The position numbers were made by a program, and so were the translations under genes. A stretch of 64,000 nt of DNA from Euclidia mi (taxonomy: Eukaryota; Arthropoda; Insecta; Lepidoptera; Erebidae): the NCBI GenBank assembly GCA_944739405.2, contig OX123182.2, positions 55,369,183-55,433,182 of the forward strand, read 5' to 3'. Below are positions 12,147-24,947 of the stretch, one piece after another. A model generated the notes under the pieces. It had not been told where the DNA came from. It did no database searches and saw only the letters and a list, made by a program, of their open reading frames with translations. Position 1 is the first letter of the stretch. The number at the start of each line of letters is the position of its first letter.

Positions 12147-12254
12147 CACAATTCTACAGTAGAACTATTAATATGTATCTAATGTGTCTACATGGGATTT
12201 TTTAATGATCTTACGTTACTTAATTTTTTATCAGTGATATGGTGTAGGTACATC

Positions 12255-12500
12255 ATCATCATCCTTTAACAGTCCACTGCTGGACTAGGCAAAAGGAGAG
12301 CCTTTGAAAGGAGGAATTGGCCTACTATACCACGCTGGCCAAACGGGTTGGTATAGGGTTTGTATCAAGTTTTCCTTCTCTTACAGTACTGTTCTCTGCA
12401 TAATATGCTCCCTCTGTCGGCTCCTACGACACCCACGGGATGATATGGGGTGGTGACATTCCGTATTCTTAATCCGTCACCACACGGACACACAAGGTAC
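12255..12500 (-). repeat. dispersed repeat with GGCCAGCGTGGTATAGTAGG core
   Basis: On the minus strand the order is GGATTAAGAATACGG, CATCCCGTGGGTGTCGTAGG, CCAACCCGTTTGGCCAGCG, then CAGCAGTGGACTG and a (GAT)n tail at 12253-12262. Other pieces of this family lie at 17758-17865, 17885-17995 and 39245-39396. The ordered blocks and simple-sequence tail suggest a SINE or a LINE 3' UTR, but no coding part is attached. Confidence 0.7.
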
Positions 12501-12695
12501 AAGTGAGATAATTAACAAAATGTCTTACAATCTCGAGATTCAAGACACGATGATCTGTAAAACCGTAAGATTGTACTGCAAAATCCCGACAAATTTACCA
12601 ACGAACCGTAAAACTGTGGTTGTGTAGGTACTCGCTGGCGATATCGTTATCAATATTTACTTTCCATTTTTTAAATAAACGTATTTTGGTAAAAC

Positions 12696-12898
12696 AGTTT
12701 CTTAGGACATGGAGTAAGTAGATATCTTATTCTTGAGATACTTAGGATTTAATATTGATATCATATTCATATTGAAAGATGCAGTGTTAACCAAAAAAAA
12801 AAGTTTCTTAGGACATGGAGTTGGTAGATATCTATTCTTGTGATACTTAAGATTTAATGTCGATATCATATTCATATTGAAAGATGCAATGTTAACCA
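12696..12898. repeat. 106-bp tandem duplication, two copies
   Basis: Copy 1 (12696-12793) and copy 2 (12802-12898) both run from AGTTTCTTAGGACATGGAGT to ATGCARTGTTAACCA with a handful of substitutions and small gaps, joined by an A run. Both translate on the minus strand to a repeated NTASFNMNMIS-type peptide, but nothing supports coding. Confidence 0.85.
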
Positions 12899-12899
12899 A

Positions 12900-13790
12900 T
12901 AAAGCTTATAAGATTAAATACTTTTTTTAAGACCACTAACGCACTAGGAATTAATCATGAATTGTGTGTCGCCACAGACTTTACAGACATTTAATCCAAT
13001 AGTTATTGCTACAGAGATAAAGCATATTAAGGATCAGGACTTATGAGTAGAATCGAAATCATATAACAAAACAAGCGTAAGATGTAGTTCTAAACAACGA
13101 TAGAATTAGTATAGTCGTGATACACGTACAATAATTTCGTAAATAATTGTAATTTATAGTGCACTACGTACATTAAATTGCTTCAGGTGTGCTTAGTTGT
13201 GAATAAGTACGTTCGAACACGTAATTTAAGTGTAATTTTATTTCGCCCAACGATAGAGGAAATTTAACATGCTTATTAAATAAATGCAGCTAGATCGCTT
13301 ATCGGTAATGGTTTTCTATTAGAAGGAGTAGACAATCTACTCGGCTTACAGTAAATTCGAATTTAATTTATCTTTCTGTTCTTTTTATGTTTGGTTTTCT
13401 TTATTTGTTTATCAATGAAGGTTTTTTAATACTAAAAAGCGCATTTGAAAAATATGGTTTCTCTTTTTCATGGCCATTCTTACTTCTGGCTGTAGAAAAA
13501 TACCTGACTCATTGAGAGGCTTATGCGGAGTCAGTCATGGAGCTAACGTCAGAGAATTATTAAATATTAATCTAGAATACAGATAACTATATAATAATGT
13601 AGCTAGCTAATGTAAAATGGGATAGGAAACATGCCGCGGGCCTCAACGATTTGCTTGACCAAACGCTAAATACAAGTGATAATACAGCAGTAATAAGAAT
13701 AATAGAACAAATTTAATATAAGAGTTTCTGCAAATAAAACGTTTCGTAAATTGACGGAACTATTGTTCTAGTTATTAGTTACCCTTACTG
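12900..13790. other. no feature recognised
   Basis: AT-rich sequence without credible genes or repeats. Confidence 0.5.
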
Positions 13791-13799
13791 TTAAAAGCC

Positions 13800-13935
13800 A
13801 GGGTCGAGGGTTCGATTCCCAGTTGTTCTCACTCTAGAAAACACTAGAGTAGTCACAAGTGCGTTGCCGTCCAAGAGTGTGAAGGAAAAGGTAAAGGGAG
13901 CCTCCGACGCTCTCACACACAGAACTAAACTCAAC
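13800..13935 (+). repeat. possible decayed SINE with box B-like motif
   Basis: A perfect box B word (GGTTCGATTCC) is followed by a GC-richer stretch unlike its surroundings. No convincing box A or target-site duplication was seen, so this is a weak call. Confidence 0.3.
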
Positions 13936-14144
13936 AGTATAATAAATAGCGTCATCCCAGTTGCATCTATGCCTTTTGTTTCGGAACCGGGGGTCCGCTT
14001 ACAAGTCTGACCCGTATAATCTAAGGTCTAACCAGATTTTAACGCATTATCAGCTTTTCCACAGAGCGACTGCCGTCTGACCTCCGCAACTCAAAGGGAA
14101 ACATTCCTAGCGAAACACTCTGTGGCTAAGCTGGCGTTAAGCGC

Positions 14145-14186
14145 CTGCGAGATATTCTAACGCAATACGTAGAGTATTACGTTACA
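14145..14186 (+). repeat. short dispersed repeat, inverse copy at window end
   Basis: The segment from CTGCGAGATATTCTAACGCA to GTATTACGTTACA recurs in reverse orientation at 63958-63998, with one substitution and a small gap. Probably the terminus of a dispersed repeat whose body is not recognised. Confidence 0.7.
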
Positions 14187-14432
14187 TGCTATTAAAAAGT
14201 TTAACAATAATTTGTCTGAAATAAATTTGACTAACTTAAGCCAGACCAATAATGCTCTTTTCCTAAATTAACATAAACGTTACAATATCTTGCTGATTTC
14301 TGCATAAAAGTACTACACAGAATATCGGTAAAAAGTAACAGTGTCTATTCTGTTCTGTTTCATTTGGTGTGAGAATGCCGAAGGCCCTAATCCCTATATT
14401 CCATATCTCTCATCCAGCTCATCCTTATAGGT

Positions 14433-14560
14433 ATGCCTTTTCCCAAAAAGCCGGTAACGCGCTTCTGGCTCCTTTGGTGTTGCAGGTGTACATGCGCGCT
14501 TGTAATCGCTAAGCATCAGTCTATCCGTCTGATTGACAGACAATTCAAGACAATAACCGA
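14433..14560 (+). repeat. probable LINE 3' UTR remnant
   Basis: The words AAAGCCGGTAACGCGCTTCTGG, CCTTTGGTGTTGCAGGTGTAC and ATCGCTAAGCATCAG follow the order I recall for the 3' UTR of moth Jockey-type LINEs. The recognition is from memory and the copy is degenerate; no coding part remains. Confidence 0.4.
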
Positions 14561-14639
14561 ACACATTTGTATTGAGACAACTGTACCTACATTTGTCTCT
14601 AAATCCATGCATGCATGGATTTAAAACACACACACAACG

Positions 14640-17600
14640 TCAAAAAAGACGCTTTGCCAACCTCACTAGAATAGTGTTACTTACTTTACATTTTACTTCC
14701 CACCGACAGATCAGCGCTATATAACACTTCATTCCAGTTAATAAGACCCAGACCACAACAAGAACACGGGAACAATTTCAAGCTAAGCGTATCAGGGTAT
14801 TCATCGCATGGCGAGATCAAAAAGAACTTCAGTCCTTCGTCGTTCTCCATCATGGAAGCTAATTTGCATGTTCCTTTTGAATCCTCCCTTTAACACTTAC
14901 GCTTCAAAACACACATGAATATAACACTTGATAATACATACGTATAATTCAGTATGTAAAATATTTCCGCCTCTATCTCAAAAATAATAACGCTCCACGT
15001 ATTTATTCTTAATAACTTTGACTTTTCCAAGAAAAGGAATTGAAAGTTTCCGTTTGAAGATCAAATATTTTTTTATACAGGAAACGTACAATGGTAAATT
15101 ACTTTCTTGGAAACGTATACGATTCTTGGTCATCTTTGATTGTATGTGAATATCTATCGATTTTTATATTGTAAGCCGTCCTGTTGCTTTGTTTGAAAAT
15201 TTACAGTGAGTGCCGTTTAAGACTCGTACCGTTGTGTTAATCCTCTACGGTACGCCTTTTGCAGTGTTGGGCTAATTTGCTGTGCAGATTTTCTTTCATG
15301 ATGCGACAGTGTATGTGCATTGGATAGATAGAATTGTTTTTATTGTACACCTCAAGTCACATTACAGAGTTAGAAGAGAAATAGAAAAAGTTTAAAATAA
15401 AATGCACAACGGACGGCTTTATCGCTAAAAGCAATTTCTTCCTGGCAAGTTTGGATGGAAATAAATAGATTGCATTGTGTTTTAAAAAATATCCGCCACT
15501 AGAAGACATAATAAAGTAGTCGTTAGGTTGCCGATTTCCGCTTAAAAAGCTCCGCTCCTGAAAATTTGGCTATGTTACGTCTGCACGACTACAAATGTTA
15601 TGAATTCCAGACCGCGCACAGTCGAAGAACGTTTTCAACGTTTCTGAAGTGAGCACGCTCTCGAGTTGTAAGTAAAAAGTACTATCCGCAGAGTTATTAT
15701 GCTGCTACCATCATATTGACCCTTGAAATTTCATGAGCGTTTAGGCTATTATACTTCTTGTATCAAACATGTCATATCCTTATTTGCCCAATAGTTATTA
15801 CAAAATATGCATAAAGTGTAATGAATTGTCATTCATGAAAGTTGAATCACTCGCCTTAGTATAACTGATTAATGTTTTATTAATAAAATTGCCAGTAGGG
15901 AGTACCCTCTCCACAATGCGAAATAAATATTATGTCAAAGTCAAACAAAATAAAAAATATAAATATGCAGCGCGTCCTGGACATTCTTTGGATCATGGAA
16001 TAAAAATATAATATTTTTATTTAAATTTGAGAGTGCAACTATTGGTTGTGGTTAGTAGAATAATTTAGTTGCGGTTTGTTGGTTGCATTCCGAAATAGAT
16101 ACGCTTCGAGGAGTTCAAGTCCACATCCAACGAGATTTTTTTTTAGAAATTAATACTCTTTTTTATTGTTGCCTATCAAAATGTCTCCACGCTACCTGAT
16201 CTTAAGCAGTAATTGTGTCCCATAGTAAGTTATCATTTATTTAACATCAATAATAATGGCATTATGTCCCTCACCTTAATGACCTAAAACTCTTAGGTAT
16301 AACTTTATAAAAGAATTCAAAGTCCTGTGCTCATTGTCTCTATTTATCGGCAGACATAACATTATTACTTTTAAAATAAAAATAATAATTATGCTAAAAC
16401 AATTAAGCAATCATGTCATGGCCAAAAAAAGATTGCCTGAGCTTCTACTTGATGAACTAGGTACTTAGTAAGTAATTGCTCTGAGTATTCTTAAGCGGTG
16501 TATTATTTTTTAGGCCCGCGTAGTGGATCTGTAAGTGACCTGATTTTGGCGATTTATTTACTAAATGCTCATTCAAGAATAATAAGATTCTATAATTTTA
16601 TTATATTCATAACCACAGATTAGGTAGGTGTTGTCACTGATATCCTCTGACACAGCTGTACCATATCTGACCAAATTCAACATGATATCATCTCGACATA
16701 TTTGCCACTGCGATAGAGTTCGAGGATTTTGCCAAATTTAACTTTCGTCGCCTCGTGTTGAATAATTCATAGCCAAATAAAATAATGAATCAATAAGTGT
16801 CTCAATTGATTACCTATTGAAATAAGCAATACACATATAAGGAAGAAACATAATTATATAACTACAGATTATTTACTGTTTATCGGAGCAGTATTTTTCT
16901 TCATAATCTAGCAATAACGGTGTATCTCTTTCTTGTTAAGTCAACCAAGGTATTTCAGTCATTGAGATTCGAATTATTTTGTTGTGGTTTCCATATTATT
17001 GTAAATGTATTGTTTTAGCCACTAGATAGTTACGTTGGTAAATTGAAATAACCAGAAAATATGAATTCTTTACTTACCTACTTGATAAAAATATAATCAT
17101 TTTGAAAAAGATAGTAATAGATATTGCGTAGGTATCTTCATTTAACAATCATTGTGTGAAGCCACTTCTTATGACCTAAGACGATCCAATAAATAAAGGC
17201 TATGTATCCGTTGATTCCTTGAATCCGTGAAAAGCCTTTGTTCTGAGAAATATAGCACACTTATACAAACTGAAGAATTTTACGACGCTGCTTTTTGAAT
17301 AAAAATAAATTTATTATAAGTGACCAGTTATTCCTTACCTTTCAAAGTTTTAAGATCGTAGTATTTAGGCACAATTTCGTCCTTCCCTGGTAGGTATCAC
17401 AAGATTGGCAAGGTATTTAAGGCAGCTTTTAACTAATTCTTAACGACTTTTTCGAAAGTATTAATGAATATTAGAGGACCCGTGCTGCTCCACAGCATAT
17501 TTTAATATTATAAAGAAGTTCTTACCTAAAGGTATGATGAGTACATTTTAGCCTTATCTTATAAGTAAAAAGATGATATTATAGTCTTTATCTACTCACA

Positions 17601-17757
17601 CGGTAGGTAGAATAGTGTATGTAATACATTATGTCAGTAGACAAAAACGAACTATATTTCGACATTATTCAAAAAAGTTTATATAATATATTTGTTTAGA
17701 AAAAAACGTTTCATTACTGCTAACAATAATTTAATAGCGGGAAAACTCGAAAGAAAA
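14640..17757. other. no feature recognised
   Basis: About 3.1 kb of AT-rich sequence with only short random frames. No splice-flanked exon, RNA gene or recognisable mobile element was found. Confidence 0.5.
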
Positions 17758-17995
17758 ACCCTATGCCAATCCGTCTGGCCAGCGTGGTATAGTAGGCCAA
17801 AACCTTCATAAGAAGAGGTTTAAGTCCTGCAGTGGACTGCAAAAGGCTGTTGATGACGAACAATAATTAAACCTTTTTTTCATTTTGTGTGCTTCACATC
17901 CACAGCCTTTTGCAGTCCACTGCTGGACTGAAGCCTCTCCGTATGGAGGTTTTGGCCAACTATACCACGCTGTCCAAACGGGCTGGTATAGGTTG
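17758..17995. repeat. two repeat tails in inverted head-on arrangement
   Basis: A plus-strand fragment (17758-17865: CCGTCTGGCCAGCGTGGTATAG to GCAGTGGACTGCAAAAGGCT) and a minus-strand fragment (17885-17995) of the same family meet with a short spacer. Both end in the GTGGACTGCAAAAGGCTGT block facing inward, giving two roughly 105-bp imperfect inverted arms. They belong to the family at 12255-12500. Confidence 0.75.
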
Positions 17996-18151
17996 CTTCG
18001 TGTTATCTTAAAGTAATAATTATTTTTTATTTATTTGAGAATGGTGAACAAATCAGGAGGACTACCATGAAGATGTTAATTTCGAAATTTTGGACGTAAG
18101 AATATCATGAATAGTACCTGCCGTGGAGTTGTTTCAGACGTCTTTTTATTT

Positions 18152-18340
18152 CTACCAAAGCTACTATTCCTACCGAAACTACTATTCCTATCAAAAGTAC
18201 TATTTGTACCAAAATTACTATTCATGCTAACACTATCATATAAACCACTTTTTTTCAAAACGACCATTTCTACCAAAACTGCCGGTGCTGTCAAAAGTAC
18301 CTTTTCTCTCAAAACTACAATTTCTACCATAACTACCACT
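18152..18340 (-). repeat. degenerate 18-bp tandem repeat coding a hexapeptide pattern
   Basis: Units of 18 bp occur at 18152, 18170, 18188, 18206 and 18224, then degenerate to about 18340. On the minus strand they read as hexapeptides such as NSSFGR, NSTFDR, NSNFGT, GSFGRN and GSYGRN. The frame changes near 18250 inside a T run, with the same peptide pattern on both sides. This could be a fragment of a low-complexity protein gene or simply a minisatellite whose period is divisible by three. No start, splice site or flanking domain supports a gene. Confidence 0.6.
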
Positions 18341-18349
18341 TGTAATATA

Positions 18350-19740
18350 ATTATATGACAGTACTATGAACCGCTGTAATATGTTCCACATAAAAAAAAC
18401 TAAGATGCCCGAAGAAAGTCCGTAATTTAAAAACACAAAAACACACCCCCCTCCACCTGCCCCAAACTCAGTACAGAGTTGGCAGAGAGAGTTTGAGGGA
18501 CAGTCCGTAACTGGATTTCACCACGATACAAAAAAAAGGGGACAATTCCTCAACATCAGAGATCACCCGACATTAAGGGTTAACTGGTAACATTCGGGGA
18601 ATATTACCTGCCATCAGCGATAATTCACTTTAGTGATAATTTTACCAACATCGGGTATAATTTTACACACCACCACACTCACACCCGTATGAAAGTAAGG
18701 CAAGGTCATCTTAAGGAGGCATAACGGTTTTTCCTGGCAGTTACCGCAAGGCACCTATAAGATGCCATAAAAATATTTTTGAATTTAAAACCGTCCCTGT
18801 AGAGAGAAAGCAATGGAATCTTAAGAAATTTATAGGAAAATATTGAACAATAAGTTCAATGTCCACACCTATCTTCCTTCCAACTTACCCAATTTAAATG
18901 AGCATGCCATCAATCAGTCATCATCATCATCAGCTTCTTTCAGCGCGTGTTATAGGCCTATAACGAAACGCCTACCTCAATGAGAACCAGATATATAGAA
19001 GCAGAAAGTCATTGACTACGGCGACGAAAACGTAAAAAAATTATGGGAGAAAACTGTTTTTGCATATAACTTGCTGAATGTACAAGTTAGGTAATTTCTA
19101 ATGCTTGATGACAAATTTATGCAGTGAGAGTTTTCATTTTTAAAAAAAATCATGTGAATCGGTTGGGTAGAACGGGCTGGCCGACTCGTATTATAAAACA
19201 CAAATTCTTTTAATAATTATATAGATTCTTTTAATATATAGATTGCTTAGATAACGTGGTAACTGCTGGCTCGTTACCTTAATCCTCACCATTTTAGATA
19301 GGCTAGCGTCTGACCACGATCTCACCTAATCTTTAGTGGGTAGGTTTAAGGTTGAAGATTTCCATTTGTAACCCACTCTTTCAACCCACGAATAATATTT
19401 TCCATTTTGTTGCCAAATTTTATGCCTATATTCAACCCTATTTTAACTTTATCATTATTTTTGTACTCAGAAAAATTAACTTGTGTTCATTTCTGTTACC
19501 CTGGCACTTTTTAAATAATTGCCTTACTATTCATTAATGTCTTGGCTGGTAGTTCATTTTAATAAATACACAACTAAACTTTAAAAGAAGCCTGTCAATA
19601 ATAAGGAATCTTTTTTTCAATTCATCTTCTCAATCCATCAATTTTTCGTCGTTAGTCCAGTTAGGACCGGGTCGACAACCTTATACGTAACCTTATAATG
19701 GATGATTCATTTGGAGGTACTTTTAACAAAACAAAAAAAA
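18350..19740. other. no feature recognised
   Basis: AT-rich sequence with a short (TCA)n run near 18920. No credible gene. Confidence 0.5.
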
Positions 19741-19811
19741 ACTAATGTATCGGGTTATTTTTAGTTATAATATAAAATACCTGTTTTGTACATTTATTTT
19801 TTGAAGATTAC

Positions 19812-20300
19812 TTATTTCAAATGTTGGCCGGAACTGCGGTTAACATAGTCCATTCTGCCGTTGCAATTTTCGATGGCGCGACCAAGCATTTCGGTTGGTA
19901 TTTGGCCAATAACGCGAGTAATGTTGGCTGCCAGTTGTTCAATCGTACCCAGCTTATCCATATAAACTTTGGACTTAACATAGCCCCAAAGGAAAAAGTC
20001 TAGGGGTGTGATGTCGCAGGATCTAGGCGGCCAATTCGCCGGTCCGAAGCGCGAAATGAACTTTTCACAAATTTTCACAAATCGTTCACGCTATAAAGCC
20101 ATGGTTTCACGTGACGCCCGCGCCATCTTGTTGGTACCAAATGTCCTGGAGATCACGGGCTTCAATTTCAGGAAACAAATAGTCTGTTAGCATGGTACGA
20201 TAACGGTCGCTGTTGACAGTTACGTTCTGGCCGGCCTCGTTTTTGAAGAAATATGAAGCGAGAAATAAATACCGACCGCTGCAAGGGGCTTAGTCTTTCC
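19812..20300 (-). pseudogene. mariner-like transposase fragment, catalytic half
   Basis: On the minus strand, degenerate coding from about 20290 includes YFFKNEAGQNVTVNSDRYR, LFPEIEARDLQDIWYQQDGA (second catalytic Asp), a stop and frame damage near 20110-20080. It then runs open from 20078 to 19812 with ISRFGPANWPPRSCD, ITPLDFFLWGYVKSKVY (third catalytic Asp) and a C-terminal tail. It resembles a mariner lineage different from the copy at 6675-7625. The N-terminal DNA-binding half is absent and terminal repeats were not seen. Confidence 0.8.
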
Positions 20301-20715
20301 ATGACGAAACGTCAAACTGTACTGAACAAATTACCATAAAATATTAACACGATACACCCTTCATCTGTCAAAAAATCCATGGACAAAAAAGTACTTCTAA
20401 ATGAATCACCTGTTACTTACTTGTTAACTTTTTGTTTAAAAATTAATAATAAGAAATCCGTTTTGAACCCACTACAAATTGTTTATTTCAAGTATAAGGT
20501 TTTCAACCCAGTACCGATTGGAGTATTGATTAATGAATTACGTAAGACCAACAGAAAAATATGTATGTTTTTACATTCATAAAATGATTTATTGATTTTT
20601 ATTTATAACTTGAGGCCTTTTAGCACCAGCTAAAGGAATAAAATTGCTTGTTGCCATCACATAGAAATAGAATTGCATTGTAAGTAAACTCGCACAGTAG
20701 GTAACATGAACGTAG

Positions 20716-21567
20716 TGTTACCGACGGGGTAACGGGATTGGAAGGAAACACCGAGTAGCACTGATGACACTTTATTCGACTTCACGCACGACGCGCCGTT
20801 TAATTTCGACGCGGACAGCACCAGCACTAGCGTCTGTTGCACTGCATTTTTCACTGCACTTCACTGCACTTTACTGCACTATACTTTCACTTCACTTTAT
20901 TTTACTACTTCTTCTTTCTTCCTTTTACTTCTTCACTTTACCACTTTTCAACTTAAACTGGCGCTTAGCGCGTCTACACCGCCTTATATACCCCTACGAA
21001 TATTCTAGATCTACTAATTTCGATTGTCTTTTCGTTATTCAATTGTTTTTCCATCTCCTGTCTCTTTTTAACCTTTCCATTCCTTCTTGAAGTTTCTAGA
21101 ATTTTCTAATCTTTATTCGAAATATTTAAATTTGTTTTTCCATCTCCTGTCTCTTTTTAACCTTTCCATTCCTTCCTGAAGTTTCTAGAATTTTCTAATT
21201 TTTACTCGAAATATTTAAATATTTTTTTTAAATATTTGCCAAATATTCATAAACATTTTCCAAATTTCATAAAAACCATAATCCACATAACTGTTATGAC
21301 TGGGATTTGAACCCACGCCATCAGAACGTGAACGGGATGTATTATCCGCACGGCCATCGCCTTGTTGTCAATGACTGGTGAATTTGGCGAACACTTGACA
21401 GAGTGTATACGTCATCAAACTAAAAACTAATTTCCAAACAATAAAATAGTTTCCAAACCTCTTTGCTAATTATTGTGTTTGACGACCGGCTAGTTTGTCG
21501 TGTAAACGTCAGTAGTCCTTGGCAACCGTAGCTGTTATGACAGCTTGACATGACACCGGCCGTCACA
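20716..21567 (-). repeat. gypsy 3' LTR, 852 bp
   Basis: This copy matches the right LTR along its length but is about 119 bp longer. Most of the difference is an 89-bp tandem duplication with units at 21045-21133 and 21134-21222. The LTR holds a tRNA-Leu-like segment at 21292-21370, with box B on the minus strand at 21303-21313. Confidence 0.92.
21292..21370 (-). promoter_or_regulatory. tRNA-Leu-like module with box A/B inside LTR
   Basis: On the minus strand the segment contains GATGGCCGTGCGG, resembling a Leu-tRNA D-arm and box A, and GGCGTGGGTTCAAATCCCA, matching a Leu-tRNA T-arm with a perfect box B (GGTTCAAATCC). Order and spacing suit a long-variable-arm tRNA. The same module occurs at 26644-26722, 31028-31111 and 61516-61597. 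Whether it drives Pol III transcription is unknown. Confidence 0.6.
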
Positions 21568-21580
21568 CTACCCCCTCTCT
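21568..21580 (-). other. polypurine tract overlapping pol stop
   Basis: On the minus strand AGAGAGGGGGTAG directly abuts the 3' LTR. It is the expected plus-strand primer of an LTR retrotransposon, and its last three bases are the pol stop codon. Confidence 0.85.
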
Positions 21581-24500
21581 AAGACATGCTCGTCCCGAGC
21601 ATTGTTGGATCCATGATATACCGCTATCCTATCCACATGAACAATTTTCAGTGGACTTCTAGGTGTCTTCTGAATTCTGTAGGTTACGTCATTAATCTTC
21701 GTTATAACGGTATATGGTCCTTCCCAGCTTGGCTGTAATTTCGGAGCTTTTCCCTTAGATCGGACCGGATTATGAAGCCACACCAAAGTTCCCTCTTCGA
21801 ATTCTCTTGCATTTGCGTGTCTGTCATATCGAGTCTTCATTCTTACTCCCGCTTGTAAATTCTCTTCTCTAACGTGTTCATGAATTTCTTCGAGCTTTCT
21901 TCTTAATTCACATGCATAATTGGTAACACAGCTAGGCGTTCCCGGAGGACATCCAGCAAGAAGGTCTACTGGAAGTTGTAGCTCCCTTCCTAAATTTGTT
22001 CGTGCCGGGGTTGTTGCCGTACTTTCATGTACTGTGGCTCTGTAAGCCAGAAGAAATAGTGGGATATATTCGTCCCAGTTTCTCTGATGGCTATCGACCA
22101 CTTTAGCAAGATGGCGCTCCAATGTCTGGTTAAATCTCTCCACCATTTCATCCGATTGAGGGTGATACGGAGTTGTCCTAGTTTTGTGGATTCCCATCAT
22201 CTTGCAGATTTCTTGAAAGAGTTGCGATTCAAAGCTTCTCCCTTGGTCGCTGTGGATTTCTAACGGTAAACCAAATCGACAAAATACTTCATTTACTAAT
22301 TTTGTCGCAACTGTAATTGCTTCCTGATTGGGCACTGCAAAAGCTTCTGGCCATCTCGTGAAATAATCCATCACCACCAGAAAGTAGCGATTACCACTTT
22401 CTGTCAAAGGAAATGGTCCAGCTACATCCACAGCAATCCGTTCCCAAGGAGCTCCTACACTGTATAGTTTTAGTGCTCCACGGCTCCGAGTTTGCGGTCC
22501 TTTAACTGAAGAACATTTAACGCATCTCCTGCACCAGTCTTCAACGTCTTCCCTACAGTGCAGCCAATAAAAACGTTGACGAATCTTCAGCAAGGTTCTT
22601 CGTACTCCAAGATGTCCGCCAAATGGGCCATCATGACAAACTCGCAAAACTTCAGGAATCATTGATTTTGGCACTATTGTTTGAAGATAACTGTCTCTTC
22701 CAGAAGCACTTTCCCATTTTCGACAAAGTAGTCCATCTTGTATTATTAGGCTGTTCCATTGCGCCCAATAACTTTTCGTCACGGTACTAGTATCAGCCAC
22801 CTCACTCCATCCTGGCCGAAGAGAGTTATTCTTTATCCGCTCCAGTATCGGTTTCAAATCTTTATCTTCTTCCTGGGATTTAATAATGGACTCCCTGTTC
22901 CATCGCCCGTCGATGGTATCCGTTCTGATTACCTTGACGACAGCGTCCTCTTTTCCTTCCGGTCGCACGCAATTCTTGCAGCTCTTATCACAAGGACGTC
23001 TTGATAAGGCATCAGCATTATCGTGAGATTTTCCGCTACGATGCTCAACTTCGAAATCGTACTCTTGAAGTTGTTCAATCCATCGAGCTACCTGGCCCTC
23101 ACAATTTTTAATCTGTAAAAGCCACTTAAGCGCTGCATGGTCCGTCCGGATCCGGAGTTTTCTTCCGATCAGGTACTTTTTAACATGCTGGAAAGTTTTC
23201 ACTACTGATAGAAGCTCCTTTCGTGTGGTACAGTAGTTCTTTTCAGGTTTAGACAGCGATTCAGTCAGCAGCTCATGTAAGGGTTTTGCGATGCTCGAGA
23301 AATTATTCACAAAACGTCTGTAATAAGAGCAAAGCCCCATAAATGAGCGCACCTGCGTCTTGTCCTTAGGCATGGGCCAATCTTTAATCGCTGAAATCTT
23401 GGCAGGGTCCTTCTCGATGCCTTTTTCAGAGACGACATGACCCAAGTAGTTAACTTGTCGCTTGAAAAATGAACATTATTTAAGACTGAGCTTCAGATTT
23501 ACATTTCTCAATCTATTGAGTACACTTTCTAGCTTCGTGAGATGATCATCAAAATCTCGTCCCATTACAATTATGTCATCGAGATACACCAGACAAGCTT
23601 CCCCTAAAAGCCCGGCAAGGATGTGTTCCATTAACCTTTCGAAAGTAGCTGGTGCGTTGCACAATCCGAAAGGCATAACATTGAAATGCCAAAGCCCTCT
23701 GCCCATTGAAAAAGCTGTCTTCTCCTTGTCTTTTGGGTCCATTTCCACTTGCCAGTAACCACTTTTTAGGTCTATTGTTGTAAACCACTTCATTCCGCAT
23801 AATGTGTCTAACGTGTCGTCTATTCTAGGCAAAGGATAACTGTCTTTCTTGGTTACATCATTCAATCTTCGGTAGTCAATACAGAATCTAGTCGATCCAT
23901 CCTTTTTCTTTACCAATACCACCGGCGAACACCACGGGCTAGTCGATGGCTCAATAACCCCGTTTTTCCTCATATCTTCAGTCATATCCTCTACCTCCTT
24001 CTCCTTGGCAAAAGGTACACGTCGTGGGCGTTGACGGATCGGTTGTTCATTCCCCGTATTAATGGTATGTTTTACTACTCCTGTCTTTCCGATGTCACCG
24101 TCGTTCTTTGAGAAAATGTCGACGTACTGTGTCAGCAATTTTTTTGCTTTTTCTGTTTCGATTTCTGTTAGATCGTGTTTGCAACTCTTTAAAACACTAT
24201 CCACCTTAACGTTAGTCTCAGCCAGACTCTTGGTTTCCTGGCAGTTTCGTAACCAAGCGACTTCTACGGACTCTCCTATCTCAGAACCCCTTTTCAAAAC
24301 TTTTTCTTCATCACTTAAATTTAGGACAGGTATAACAGCCATTTGAGAAGAAGCAACTACTACACATGCTGGCAATCATGGATCGTTAACTCCATTGTCT
24401 TCTATCATTATGCAACGTCGCTGACTCGAAGTGGCAGGGAATGTGACAGGAACAAATGTCTATGACCTAGGTGCGAGCTTACTCTCCTTGAGGCACAAAA

Positions 24501-24947
24501 CCTTCCCCGTGCCTCCACCTCTCATGGGAATCTCCACGTCTCCACACTTGAGGATACCACACTTAATATCCAATCTACATTGGTGATCTCTGAAGAAGTC
24601 TAGCCCAACAATGCAGTCGTCGACGATGTCTGCAATCAGTGCTTTTTGCCAATATAATTTGTCATCTACTTTGAAAGCCACCATTTGCTCTCCCCTGACT
24701 GGGATGTGCTGGCCGGTAGCCGTTGTCAGTCGAGGTCGAATTGACTGTTTTAGAATCTTCCCATTCTTCCTTAGCAGGTGAGTCCCTATAACAGTTCGTG
24801 ACGCACCGGTGTCCAAGGTCAGCAAACAGGTTACACCATTGACCACTCCATCAATGGTTAAGCCGTTCCCATCCGTGCTTTGTCGGATACAAACTTTAGG
24901 GGCTTTTCGTCTACCGGCCAGCGCTTGCCCCGCAGCTCTGGCTGGAA

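Noticed and set aside
14394..14633. Opposing 60-80 codon frames
   Set aside because: They overlap a LINE 3' UTR remnant and show no protein signature.
21292..21370. Functional tRNA-Leu gene in the LTR
   Set aside because: The acceptor stem and anticodon region do not fold properly by eye, and it is repeated in every LTR copy, so it is an LTR component.
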